Assembly: GCF_015351765.1 (NCBI RefSeq)
Contig: NZ_JADKQA010000001.1
Location: 124,001-188,000, forward strand
Length of the DNA: 64,000 nucleotides
From: Clostridium vitabionis
GTDB taxonomy: Bacteria; Bacillota; Clostridia; Lachnospirales; Lachnospiraceae
Direction of reading: 5' to 3'
Numbering within the stretch: position 1 is the stretch's first letter; every line of letters starts with the position of its first letter. Both the position numbers and the translations under genes were made by a program. This document shows positions 9,646-17,837 of this stretch, one piece after another. Below the pieces are notes generated by a model. It did no database searches. It was not told the DNA's origin and worked only from the letters and a program-made list of their open reading frames with translations.

Positions 9646-9840
9646 TGCTGGGCCTCAATGCGTTCATCGTGCACGGCCTCGGCGGTAAGGCGGATCCATT
9701 TGTCATCGGCCATGCCGCTGATGGCGATCTGCGGATGGGCCAGCATTTGCCTGGCGACCTTCTTCTTCAGACCGGTCTTCTTGTAATTGATCATCACATC
9801 TTTCTTTCCGGAGGTTACGACATCGGTGATTCCCTGATTA
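9646..9840 (-). pseudogene. Remnant of a pyridoxamine 5'-phosphate oxidase-like flavoprotein
   Basis: The minus strand reads KKDVMINYKKTG, VARQMLAHPQIAISGM, ADDKWIRLTAEAV and DERIEAQ. This is the middle of the small FMN-binding split-barrel (PNPOx-like) family, where 'NPxVEISGxxxDxWIRLTAEAVxDxRxEA' is typical. The N-terminal part is missing or out of frame, and homology stops at IEAQ, a few bases beyond the end of the toxin gene. The reading frame runs on into that gene antisense without meaning. It looks truncated when the toxin-antitoxin segment arrived. Confidence 0.6.
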
Positions 9841-10099
9841 AAGCGGATATTTCACCTGGTAATTCATCGGGGAAGCCATCCATGTCGTAGACCTGCCGTA
9901 GCTCAGGCGCGCTCTGTACATAGTGTCTGCTCAACATTAGGTCCTATTTTAGCAAAGTGCAAAGTTACCTGACCGGCGGGCAACGGTGCTGTCCAACCCG
10001 GAATTCTGGTGAGCGGCTCATGCTGCATCGTCCATTTCGATGAACTGTGCTGTTTCCGGCCCATCTCCGCAGTCCACAAAATAAAGCACAAAAAGATTC
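9841..10099. other. Non-coding or decayed stretch
   Basis: No convincing gene is visible. Short frames on both strands lack ribosome binding sites and recognisable motifs. It joins the flavoprotein remnant to the 73-bp duplicate and is best read as gene debris. Confidence 0.5.
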
Positions 10100-10172
10100 T
10101 CAATATGCTGCGTATGCTTTTATCCGTTCCGCCCTATGGGCCGGTGGCCTTTGCCGCTGTGGTCGGCGTGGG
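10100..10172. repeat. 73-bp direct repeat, copy B
   Basis: Matches 7343-7415 with two mismatches (near 10152-10156). The reading frame of the membrane protein is conserved for ~24 codons, then diverges at the GTGGGATTTACG junction. No ribosome binding site precedes it and no downstream gene body follows, so it is a displaced gene fragment. Confidence 0.9.
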
Positions 10173-10222
10173 ATTTACGTGGAATGGGAGATGATGGATT
10201 CGGGTGGAAAGCCGGGCCACAG

Positions 10223-11575
10223 CTACTTAAGCTTTCGATAGTAACAGTAAAACATAGGAGCAGTCGTGCAGACGGCGATGGTGTCGGCGACAGGCTCTGC
10301 CAGGTATACTCCAGTCGTTGGATCCGGCCAGACGTGGGGAAGAAGAAAAATCAGCGGGATCAGCAGGATGATTTTCCGCCAGATGGTGAGGAAAATGGCA
10401 GCCCGCGCCTGGTCCAGGGCAACGAAGCTGTACTGGCAGGCCACCTGGATGCCATAGATCAGCAGCATGGCAAGATAAATCCGCATGCTGTGTCTGGAGT
10501 ATTGGATGAGCTCAGCGTTGTTGGTGAAGATGCCGGCGACGGTTCCCGGGGCAGTCATACAGAGCAGCCAGATGAGAAATGAACCAGTCAGGCAGGAAAA
10601 CAGCAGCAGGCGGAAGGTCTTTTTCACTCGCGGAATATTTTTTGCGCCGAGATTGTAGCTGAGAAGCGGCTGTGCGCCCTGCACCAGTCCGGGGAGCAGC
10701 AGCATCACGAACTGCATGACGCTGTTCAGAATACTCATGGACGCCACAGCCATATCCCCTCCATACCACTGCAGAGCAGTGTTGAAGCTGATGGCAACCA
10801 GATTTTCCGTCAGCTGCATCAGTGCCGGGGAAGCCCCCAGCAGGATACATGGCCAGAGAATGCGTCTGTCAAAGCGGATCAGTTCCGGGCGCAGCCGCAG
10901 CACCCTGTCTTTGGGACAGAGCCAGCGGATGACAAAAAAGGCGGAGACGCCCTGAGAAATGACTGTCGCTATGGCGGCACCGCGGACGCCCATCTGGAAA
11001 CCGTTGATGAACAGGGCATCCAGAACAATGTTGGTAAAAGCACCGATGGACACATTGCGCATGCTGACGAGAGTCTTCCCCTGGGCGGTGATGAAGGCAT
11101 TCAGACCCAGGGTCAGCTGTGTGAAGGCTGTCCCCAGGCAGTAGATGTTCATATAATCCACGGCATAGCCGATGGTTTCCGTGCTGGCGCCGAAGAGGAG
11201 AAGAATCGGCCGTCCGAAGATCAGTATGATGGCCGTGATCAGGAAGGAGAGAAGAAGCAGCATCCAGGTGCAGCTGCCCAGGACTTTCTCTGCCTGAAGA
11301 TGGTCACCCTTCCCCAGATAGATGGAGGCCTTGGGCGCGCCGCCCATGCTGACCAGCGCGGCAAAGGCGGAAATCGCCAGAATCACCGGCGTGGTGACGC
11401 CGACGCCGGCGAGAGCCTGGCTGCCGGCTCCCGGAATCCGTCCGATGAACATTTTGTCTACCAGGTTATATAGGATATTGATGAGCTGTGCGGCCACAGC
11501 CGGAACAGCAAGTTTGAACAAAGCCCTGGGTACCGGCATGGAGCCCAGCAGGGTTTCCGAATCATCTGCTTCCAT
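10223..11575 (-). CDS. MATE family efflux transporter
   Basis: A 450-residue, 12-helix membrane protein of typical MATE length. The N-terminus (SMPVPRALFKLAVPAVAAQLINILYNLVDKMFIG) and the repeated half near residue 230-260 (ASPALMQLTENLVAISFN) match the two six-helix bundles of the multidrug and toxic compound extrusion family, MepA-like subgroup. It exports cationic drugs or metabolites using Na+ or H+. It starts 17 bases after the sirtuin gene stops, so the two form one minus-strand operon. The substrate is unknown. Confidence 0.92.
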   Translation of the reverse strand: MEADDSETLLGSMPVPRALFKLAVPAVAAQLINILYNLVDKMFIGRIPGAGSQALAGVGVTTPVILAISAFAALVSMGGAPKASIYLGKGDHLQAEKVLGSCTWMLLLLSFLITAIILIFGRPILLLFGASTETIGYAVDYMNIYCLGTAFTQLTLGLNAFITAQGKTLVSMRNVSIGAFTNIVLDALFINGFQMGVRGAAIATVISQGVSAFFVIRWLCPKDRVLRLRPELIRFDRRILWPCILLGASPALMQLTENLVAISFNTALQWYGGDMAVASMSILNSVMQFVMLLLPGLVQGAQPLLSYNLGAKNIPRVKKTFRLLLFSCLTGSFLIWLLCMTAPGTVAGIFTNNAELIQYSRHSMRIYLAMLLIYGIQVACQYSFVALDQARAAIFLTIWRKIILLIPLIFLLPHVWPDPTTGVYLAEPVADTIAVCTTAPMFYCYYRKLK

Positions 11576-11592
11576 TCTGTATCTCCGGTATT

Positions 11593-12513
11593 TTAAGATT
11601 TCTGCTCTTTATCTCGCAGCAGGTCAGAGACAGCCCTGTCCAGATCTGCCTGGATGACGATGGAGCGGTCCTCGATTCTGTCCCAGGTACAGGCCTGTTT
11701 CAGGGCTATGGTGGCAAAGAGGGAATCCGGGTTGGAGGCCGTCATCTGCCAGAAGGGGTATTTGATGACACCCGGGGAGTTGAACCCGACACCGAGCTCC
11801 AGAAAGAGAATCTTTCCCATCTTGTGCGCATTTACCCAGGACTCATACCGGTCGTGGGCAATATGCCAGCCCTTGTCACGCACGAAGCGGTTATCCCAGA
11901 AGAGATTAAAGTCCATTTCCCGTCCGCAGCGCGGGCAGCGGGGAATCAGGGCAGTGGGAACCTCCATCTGCACAGGTTTGTCCGCGGGAACATGGAAATG
12001 GCCGTCAGGACCGGGAATATACCCCTGAGCGGCGATCATCTGCCTGAGCAGGTCCCGGTCATCATAGGTGCTGTTGTGGCAGGGCCTGCTGCACTGAAGG
12101 AGGCCGAAGTCTCCCTGGGTGTAGCAGAGTTTCTGCTTGTCAAATCCAGCGCGGATAAACGTATGGTCAATGTTGGTCGTGAGGACGAAGTAGTCTTTTC
12201 CTTTCAACAGCGCTTTCAGCTTCCTGATCGTGTCCCTCGGAATATCCTCAAAACGGTTGAACCAGGCCCATCTTGACCAGTAGGCCCAGCGCTCTTCTCT
12301 GGATTCAAAATTTGTGAAACAGCCGCTGTACATATCGGTCATGCCGTATTTGTCGACAAAATCTCCAAAATACTTCTGCAGACGTTCGCCGGCAAAATCC
12401 AGACCGGCGGCGGAGGAAAGACCGCTTCCCGCGCCGACCAGGAGGGAATCCGCCTTTGCGATGGCATTTCCCAGTTTTTCTATCTTCTGTTGATAATCCT
12501 TGAAATCCGACAT
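11593..12513 (-). CDS. SIR2 family protein, SirTM-like (possible ADP-ribosyltransferase)
   Basis: A 306-residue sirtuin. GAGSGLSSAAGLDF (28-40) is the NAD-binding loop and TTNIDHTF (112-119) corresponds to TQNxDxLH. Cys141/145 and Cys193/196 form a zinc site. Where classical deacetylases have the catalytic His, the sequence reads YTQGDFG with Gln133, as described for class M sirtuins (SirTM), which ADP-ribosylate a lipoylated GcvH-like carrier. The usual SirTM partners (macrodomain, GcvH-L, LplA2) are absent; the neighbour is a MATE exporter. NAD-dependent chemistry is likely, the reaction type is inference. Confidence 0.8.
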   Translation of the reverse strand: MSDFKDYQQKIEKLGNAIAKADSLLVGAGSGLSSAAGLDFAGERLQKYFGDFVDKYGMTDMYSGCFTNFESREERWAYWSRWAWFNRFEDIPRDTIRKLKALLKGKDYFVLTTNIDHTFIRAGFDKQKLCYTQGDFGLLQCSRPCHNSTYDDRDLLRQMIAAQGYIPGPDGHFHVPADKPVQMEVPTALIPRCPRCGREMDFNLFWDNRFVRDKGWHIAHDRYESWVNAHKMGKILFLELGVGFNSPGVIKYPFWQMTASNPDSLFATIALKQACTWDRIEDRSIVIQADLDRAVSDLLRDKEQKS

Positions 12514-12676
12514 GAAATAACAGGTCCTTTGTGAAAATGATGAAAAGTGTTGTCTGAGGTTACGCGCACATTTTTATTTCCCTGTGCAGCTATACCGTAG
12601 CATGGAATATCGCAGGGAGTAAGATAGGAACAAATTTATTAGACACTATGAAATTTAGAAGTGCGAAAATGCAGCA

Positions 12677-12709
12677 GAAGAAAACAGAAGAGGGCATTTA
12701 CTGCCCTCT
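12677..12709 (-). terminator. Terminator of the Crp/Fnr gene
   Basis: On the minus strand AGAGGGCA and TGCCCTCT (12702-12709 and 12689-12696) form an 8-bp stem with a 5-base loop, followed by a T-rich tail (12677-12688). It lies ~45 bases after the regulator's stop. Confidence 0.75.
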
Positions 12710-12754
12710 GGGAATATGACCTGAAAGCTTTTGGCGGAAAATGGTGCGGGCCAG

Positions 12755-13453
12755 TCATGCGAGCACCGTCACCTGTTTTCCCTCAATGCGGAGAATTCCC
12801 TCGGCCTGCATCCGGGAAAGTTCCCGGCTGAGGGCACTCCGGTTCACGGAGAGATAGTCGGCCAGCTCCCGGCGGGAATAGCGGAGAGTAAGGCAATATC
12901 CGCTTTTGGCGGTCTCGTCTGCGATCGGGGAACTGCTGATTTTCCCAGCTTCATTCTGAAAATAGGCCAGAAGCCGGCCCCGGATCGTGGGTTGGGAGAT
13001 GATGTGCAGCTTCTCCATCAACCGCTTGTTCTTCTCGGAGAGGAGGGAGAACATATTGACAATCAGCTGGCTGTGGAAGGCACATTGATTGCCGCAGACG
13101 TGAAGGATTTTCCACAGGGGAAGGAAGAGGACCCGGCAGTCGGAGACCGCGACGAAATGGACCAGCGACCTGGTGGAAAATCCCAGGGAAAAGGATTCCC
13201 CCAGCAGCTCGCCGCTCCGGATGTCCGTCATATAGGTCAGATTGCCCAGCGCGTCCTCTTTCTGCATGGATACTCTTCCCTCCAGCACCAGACCGACATA
13301 CTGCACGCTGTCCGACTCCATAATCAGATAATTTCCGGCGGAATATGTCCGCACGGAAGTGCCCAGACAGGCGAGAAGCGCCGCGATGTTCTTATCGCTG
13401 ATGCCGTCAAATACATGCGATTTCCTTAAGACTTTCAGAGTCTCTCTGTCCAT
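12755..13453 (-). CDS. Crp/Fnr family transcriptional regulator
   Basis: A 232-residue regulator. The cyclic-nucleotide-binding-like barrel covers ~1-130 and a winged helix the last ~75 residues (YSRRELADYLSVNRSALSRELSRMQAEG). The start at 13453 (MDRETLKVL) has GGAG 5 bases upstream; a longer frame to 13513 lacks this. No N-terminal cysteine cluster of FNR type is visible, though scattered Cys residues exist, so the signal is unclear. It is divergent from asrABC with a perfect palindrome between, so control of sulfite reduction and of itself is the likely job. Confidence 0.88.
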   Translation of the reverse strand: MDRETLKVLRKSHVFDGISDKNIAALLACLGTSVRTYSAGNYLIMESDSVQYVGLVLEGRVSMQKEDALGNLTYMTDIRSGELLGESFSLGFSTRSLVHFVAVSDCRVLFLPLWKILHVCGNQCAFHSQLIVNMFSLLSEKNKRLMEKLHIISQPTIRGRLLAYFQNEAGKISSSPIADETAKSGYCLTLRYSRRELADYLSVNRSALSRELSRMQAEGILRIEGKQVTVLA

Positions 13454-13493
13454 GATATCTCCGCTCCAAATGGATGCCAAATAGGTCCCTTTT

Positions 13494-13535
13494 TGTTGCA
13501 GCTGCAACATCATTATAACCCATGAACGCTAAAAT
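13494..13535. promoter_or_regulatory. Divergent control region: 16-bp palindrome and two -10 elements
   Basis: TGTTGCAGCTGCAACA (13494-13509) is a perfect palindrome. For asrA, TAAAAT at 13530-13535 would put the start near 13542, so the palindrome is centred at about -41, the position of a class II Crp/Fnr activator. For the regulator, TATAAT on the minus strand (13512-13517) places the palindrome over the start site, fitting autorepression. -35 boxes are weak on both sides. Confidence 0.65.
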
Positions 13536-13640
13536 AGAAATGATGAGTTAACTTCATAGATGCCGGGGCAAAGCAGAAAGACAGCCCCTGGCACCTGTGG
13601 AGAAACGCAGATTACACGTGTGCATGAACAGGAGGAAACT

Positions 13641-14681
13641 ATGGGGTATGTCATGAACGAGAAGGGGTTTTCGGAGATCGTCCGTGACCTTTCTCAGACA
13701 TTCCGTATCTATGCGCCGGTAAAAAAGACCGGAGCAGGAAGATTCACCGATACGGATGTGGTCATGTATGACTGGGTTACGGAGGCTTCGGATATTGTCC
13801 TGGACAGGAAATCGGATTATTCCTTCAAGGAATTTCTGACACCTCTCTCCGAGATCCTGTTTTTCTTTACGGAAAGCAGCGCGAAGGAAGCAGAGCTCGA
13901 TGAGAGGCCGGTGCTGATATTCCTGAGGAGCTGTGATCTCCACGCACTCCGCCGTCTGGATGAAATCTATCTTCGGAACGGACGGGAGGAGGACTGGTTT
14001 TACCGCCGCAGAAGAGACAAGATCAAGCTGGCACTCATCGGCTGCCAGCACAGCTTTGAAAACTGCTTCTGTGTTTCCATGGGCAGCAATATCGCAAAAG
14101 AGGGGTATGCATTCTCCATTGACCGCCGAGGAGACGAGTGGTATTCGGATGTCCGCGACAGCTCGCTTAAGGATACTTTTGCCGGGCATGCGCTCCGTGA
14201 GGAAGACGTGGAGCCGCTCCATGTGACGGAAAATGCCACGAAGGTGACTGTCCCGGAGAAGATTCCCGCCTCGATAATCAAAGACAAGCTCTGGGATGAG
14301 TATACCGTCCGCTGCATAGGCTGCGGGCGCTGCAATTTTGTCTGTCCGACATGCACCTGTTTCTCCATGCAGGATGTCTATTATACGGACAATGGCCGGG
14401 TCGGCGAGCGCCGCAGGGTCGCGGCCTCCTGTATGGTAGACGGGTACACCAACGTCGCCGGAGGCGGCCAGTACCGGCGGACGCAGGGAGAGCGGATGCG
14501 TTTCAAGGTGCTGCACAAGATTCAGGATTTCGGCAAGCGCTTCGGCTATACGATGTGCGTCGGCTGCGGCCGCTGTGATGACGTGTGCCCGGAGTACATT
14601 TCCTACAGCAATATCATCAATAAGGTTAATGAGGCATCCCTTGAGGAATCGGAAGGTGCCGGAAAGGAGTGCGGGGAATGA
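13641..14681 (+). CDS. asrA: Anaerobic sulfite reductase subunit A
   Basis: A 346-residue iron-sulfur subunit of the NADH-dependent dissimilatory-type sulfite reductase that makes sulfide. Two ferredoxin-like clusters are visible: Cys225-x2-Cys-x2-Cys-x3-Cys (CIGCGRCNFVCP) and, from Cys306, CVGCGRCDDVCP. Length matches the Salmonella AsrA family. AGGAGG lies just before the ATG at 13641; in-frame codons back to 13560 have no ribosome site. AsrA passes electrons between the AsrB flavin and the AsrC siroheme. It overlaps asrB by four bases. Confidence 0.95.
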   Translation: MGYVMNEKGFSEIVRDLSQTFRIYAPVKKTGAGRFTDTDVVMYDWVTEASDIVLDRKSDYSFKEFLTPLSEILFFFTESSAKEAELDERPVLIFLRSCDLHALRRLDEIYLRNGREEDWFYRRRRDKIKLALIGCQHSFENCFCVSMGSNIAKEGYAFSIDRRGDEWYSDVRDSSLKDTFAGHALREEDVEPLHVTENATKVTVPEKIPASIIKDKLWDEYTVRCIGCGRCNFVCPTCTCFSMQDVYYTDNGRVGERRRVAASCMVDGYTNVAGGGQYRRTQGERMRFKVLHKIQDFGKRFGYTMCVGCGRCDDVCPEYISYSNIINKVNEASLEESEGAGKECGE

Positions 14682-15466
14682 ATAACGCCTATATCCCATT
14701 TCCGTCCCGGATTCTGGATGTGATCCGGCACACGGCGAAGGAATACACCTTCCGCATGGAGTTCCACGGGGAGGTGAAGCCGGGTCAGTTTTTTGAAGTG
14801 TCCATGCCCAAATATGGCGAGGCGCCGATTTCCGTCAGCGGCATCGGGGAGAATTTTGTGGACCTCACCATGCGGCGCGTCGGCCGGGTGACCAATGAGG
14901 TTTTCGAGTATTATAAGGGCCAGAGCCTGCTGCTCCGCGGCCCCTATGGAAATGGCTTTGATCTCGGCCTCTACAGGGACGGGGAGACGGTAGTCGTCGC
15001 TGGCGGTACGGGCGTATCCCCGGTGCGCGGGGTGATCAACGGCTTAAGCGAGATGGAGAATGCCCGGGACAAGTACGTGATTGTCGGTTTCCGGAGCCCG
15101 GACGACATGCTGTTCCGGAAAGATCTCGCAGAATGGGAACGGAAGCTTAACCTGATTCTCACCGTGGACGGAGCGCCGGAGGGCTACACCGGAAAAGTCG
15201 GCCTGGTGACAAAGTATATCGCCGATCTTCCTCTAAAAGACCCGGCTTCCGCCAGGGCTGTGGTCGTGGGACCGCCGCCGATGATGAAATTTACCATCAT
15301 TGAACTGAAGAAGAAGGGATTTACCGACGAGCACATCACCGTTTCCTATGAGCGGAAGATGTGCTGCGGTCTTGGCAAATGCGGCCACTGCCGGATCAAT
15401 GACAAGTACATCTGCCTGGATGGGCCGGTATTCCAGTATACTGAGGCAGCACAGCTGATGGATTGA
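14678..15466 (+). CDS. asrB: Anaerobic sulfite reductase subunit B
   Basis: A 262-residue ferredoxin-NAD(P)H-reductase-like subunit. The FAD domain contains LLLRGPYGNGFDL (~90), the NAD domain begins VVVAGGTGVSPVRGV (~108), and the C-terminus has CCGLGKCGHCRI plus a distal Cys for a [2Fe-2S] cluster, as in dihydroorotate dehydrogenase B and hydrogenase gamma subunits. It takes electrons from NADH. The ATG at 14678 overlaps the asrA stop (ATGA); an upstream in-frame GTG at 14669 is less likely. Confidence 0.94.
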   Translation: MNNAYIPFPSRILDVIRHTAKEYTFRMEFHGEVKPGQFFEVSMPKYGEAPISVSGIGENFVDLTMRRVGRVTNEVFEYYKGQSLLLRGPYGNGFDLGLYRDGETVVVAGGTGVSPVRGVINGLSEMENARDKYVIVGFRSPDDMLFRKDLAEWERKLNLILTVDGAPEGYTGKVGLVTKYIADLPLKDPASARAVVVGPPPMMKFTIIELKKKGFTDEHITVSYERKMCCGLGKCGHCRINDKYICLDGPVFQYTEAAQLMD

Positions 15467-15476
15467 GGAAGGGCAT

Positions 15477-16460
15477 ATGGGAAATTTAGACATTCATGTA
15501 GGAAAATTAAAGAAGAATGCGTTCCGCTATTCCAAGGTGCGCGGGGAGACCGCATCCCGGATCCGTATCCCGGGCGGCGTGATTGATGCCGCCTCGATGG
15601 CAAAGGTGGTGGAGATCGCCGAGAAGTACGGCAAGGGTGTCATTGACATCACGAACCGCCAGGGCATTGAGATTCCGGGGATTGCCCTCACGGATGTGGA
15701 CAAGGTTAACCAGGAAGTCCAGTCCATCATCGATGCCCTGCACATTAATCAGGAGAAGGAGGGCGCCGGCTATCCCGCCTCGGGCACGCGGAATGTGGAA
15801 GCCTGTCCAGGAGCGCGGCTCTGCCCGTTCGGGTGCTACGACACCACGGCACTGGCTAAGCGGATTGAGGGGGAGATCTTTCCCAGTGACCGGCACGTGA
15901 AGGTGGCCTGCACTGGCTGCTCCAATGACTGTGCCAAGGTGCGGCTGGCCGATTTCGGAATTATCGGCATGACGGAGCCGCAGTATGATCCTGACCGCTG
16001 CGTGGCCTGCGAGCAGTGCATCAATTACTGCAAAAAGCGGTCCGTGGGCGCTCTGTCCCTGGTCAACGGCAAGGTTGTGCGCGACACCAACAAATGCATC
16101 GGGTGCGGTGTCTGTGTGGCCTACTGCCCGACGAGGGCGTGGACCAGGAGCCGGGAACACTATTTCCGCCTGGTGCTTCTGGGGCGGACCGGCAAGAAGA
16201 ATCCCCGGCTGGCGGAGGACTTCATCAAATGGTGCGACGAGGAGAGCATCGTGAAGATGATCAAAAACTGCTACGCCTACATTGAGGAATATATTGATCC
16301 GAACGCGGTGGAGCACAAGGAGCATGTGGGCTACATCGTGGACCGGACCGGATTTGAAGAGTTCAAGAAGTGGATTTTCAAGGACGTGACGCTGGGGCCG
16401 AAGGCTGAGGTCGCGAAGACCATGTACTGGTCCGGCAAACATTACGACCATCCGTACTGA
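15477..16460 (+). CDS. asrC: Anaerobic sulfite reductase subunit C (siroheme catalytic subunit)
   Basis: A 327-residue catalytic subunit. The siroheme/[4Fe-4S] ligands CPGARLC (Cys-x5-Cys) and, ~37 residues later, CSNDC (Cys-x3-Cys) are intact. Two ferredoxin clusters follow (CVACEQCINYC and CIGCGVCVAYC). It reduces sulfite to sulfide with six electrons from AsrA/AsrB. It starts 10 bases after asrB and ends the operon before a strong terminator. Confidence 0.95.
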   Translation: MGNLDIHVGKLKKNAFRYSKVRGETASRIRIPGGVIDAASMAKVVEIAEKYGKGVIDITNRQGIEIPGIALTDVDKVNQEVQSIIDALHINQEKEGAGYPASGTRNVEACPGARLCPFGCYDTTALAKRIEGEIFPSDRHVKVACTGCSNDCAKVRLADFGIIGMTEPQYDPDRCVACEQCINYCKKRSVGALSLVNGKVVRDTNKCIGCGVCVAYCPTRAWTRSREHYFRLVLLGRTGKKNPRLAEDFIKWCDEESIVKMIKNCYAYIEEYIDPNAVEHKEHVGYIVDRTGFEEFKKWIFKDVTLGPKAEVAKTMYWSGKHYDHPY

Positions 16461-16552
16461 GGCTGACTGCCTCGAGAGGACTGCGCTGCGGGGATAAGAC
16501 AGACGGACCGCAGCGGGGATGACAGGAATTGACAAAGCGACAGAGATAAGGC

Positions 16553-16592
16553 GAAGAGGCCGCCGCACTTTAAAAAGTGCGGCGGCCTCTTC
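16553..16592. terminator. Bidirectional terminator between convergent genes
   Basis: A perfect 18-bp stem (16553-16570 with 16575-16592) and a 4-base loop end asrC on plus and the DapB-like gene on minus. GAAG/CTTC at the base replaces a long T-tract. Confidence 0.85.
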
Positions 16593-16630
16593 TGGCAGCT
16601 TTGCCGAAAACTCCAACTTCTTAAGGAGAC

Positions 16631-17662
16631 TTAATCCTTGACATAAAATTCCATCGGATAGGGCATGTAGGCGATCGGATCCAGCTGATCCGCGGTGACA
16701 TAGCCTGCCGGCGCGTTGATCAGAGTCGGGATTCTGTTCACGAGAGTTGAGCAGGTGTGCTCCACGGTGGCCGGCTTCACCACATGGTATTCCACGTCCG
16801 GCTCTCCGGTAATCCACCAGTCGCACATATCGCCGTCCTCAGGTGCGTAAACCTTGCCGATGGTTTCCTCCTCCACGGTGATCCCCTGGGCTGTCTCCGC
16901 GGTCACAACGGCGGACATGCCGATCACCCGGCCGGCCTTGATCTCTTTCCCGAGGGTCTCACTGTAAATATCATGATCCAGCGTAATCGGCACGTGTTTC
17001 TGTGTGATGCTGCGGATCGTGAGGTGCAGTTTGCTGCAGATGGCTTCCACCGAGTTCCATGCGTAGGAAGCCTCGAATACCTCCGGGTGAGCGATCTTCT
17101 TTTCAAATTCTTCCGGCGTGAGGTCGCAACCGTGGGCATTGGCCAGCGCCATGCCGTACTCGTCCACGTTGTAGCTGTAGGCTCCCTTGATCTTGGAAAT
17201 GCTCGTGCAGCCGGCAGCTGCCATGGCGACCATATTTACCCAGAAGATATCCTGCATGCCGGTGCCCGCGATGGTGCAGTTATGCTCCTTGGCGATCTTG
17301 TCGAGGCGGTTTACCTCCGGTGCCGCCGTGGTCCACGGGTAAATGGCCTCCTCACAGGTCGTGATGACGTTGATCCCGCGGCTCACGCATTTCTCCACCA
17401 TCGGATAGATGTCCTTGATGAAGCTGAACAGGGTGACAATCGCCACGTCGGCGTCGCACTCGTCCAGAACTTTGTCCGCATCGTCGGAGATGATGACGCC
17501 GGTCTTGAGCCCGAGCCCTGCCCAGTCGCCGACATCCAGGCCTACTACCTTGGGGTTCAGGTCGATGGCGCCGACGATTTCCGCACCGTGCTCGTAGGCG
17601 TACCGAAGCGTATACTTGCTCATCTTGCCGCATCCATACTGAACGACTTTGATTTTTCTCAT
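16631..17662 (-). CDS. DapB-like NAD(P)-dependent dehydrogenase
   Basis: A 343-residue Rossmann protein. [17 protein letters not shown] (5-21) is the dinucleotide loop. The layout resembles the dihydrodipicolinate reductase superfamily branch that includes 2,4-diaminopentanoate dehydrogenase of ornithine fermentation. The C-terminal half has many acidic residues and a [10 protein letters not shown] motif. The start at 17662 is set by GAGGAGG 8 bases upstream; a frame extension to 17692 would read through that site. Its promoter carries a perfect palindrome. No other ornithine-pathway gene is nearby, so the substrate is open: an amine or imino acid is the best guess. Confidence 0.72.
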   Translation of the reverse strand: MRKIKVVQYGCGKMSKYTLRYAYEHGAEIVGAIDLNPKVVGLDVGDWAGLGLKTGVIISDDADKVLDECDADVAIVTLFSFIKDIYPMVEKCVSRGINVITTCEEAIYPWTTAAPEVNRLDKIAKEHNCTIAGTGMQDIFWVNMVAMAAAGCTSISKIKGAYSYNVDEYGMALANAHGCDLTPEEFEKKIAHPEVFEASYAWNSVEAICSKLHLTIRSITQKHVPITLDHDIYSETLGKEIKAGRVIGMSAVVTAETAQGITVEEETIGKVYAPEDGDMCDWWITGEPDVEYHVVKPATVEHTCSTLVNRIPTLINAPAGYVTADQLDPIAYMPYPMEFYVKD

Positions 17663-17710
17663 TGCTTTATCCTCCTCATTTTTTATGGCCACGTTCTTCG
17701 TACCTTTCTT

Positions 17711-17747
17711 GACTTTATTATAAAGTCTGATGTGGGATGAGAGTCAA
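17711..17747 (-). promoter_or_regulatory. Promoter with palindromic operator for the DapB-like gene
   Basis: On the minus strand TTGACT (17742-17747) and TATAAT (17717-17722) are 19 bases apart; a 17-base alternative would use TTTATA. GACTTTATAATAAAGTC (17711-17727) is a perfect 17-base palindrome centred on the -10. A 19-base spacer is a hallmark of MerR-controlled promoters, and a merR gene lies immediately upstream, though MerR dyads normally sit in the spacer. Confidence 0.7.
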
Positions 17748-17837
17748 TGAAAAATTGATATATTTTTATCGCTCCTGACTATGAATTAACGGGATTGGAT
17801 TTTTTGCCAATTTGCGCCGAAAAGCCGCAGATTTTCG

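Noticed and set aside
9903-10103. 66-codon minus-strand frame between the flavoprotein remnant and the duplicate
   Set aside because: No ribosome site, no motif, and it lies in debris.
13560-13640. N-terminal extension of AsrA from 13560
   Set aside because: AGGAGG just before 13641 and the usual AsrA length fix the later start.
16631-17662. Diaminopimelate or dihydrodipicolinate reductase (dapB) for lysine synthesis
   Set aside because: At 343 residues it is far longer than DapB (~250) and lacks the DapB substrate-binding signature; only the superfamily is supported.
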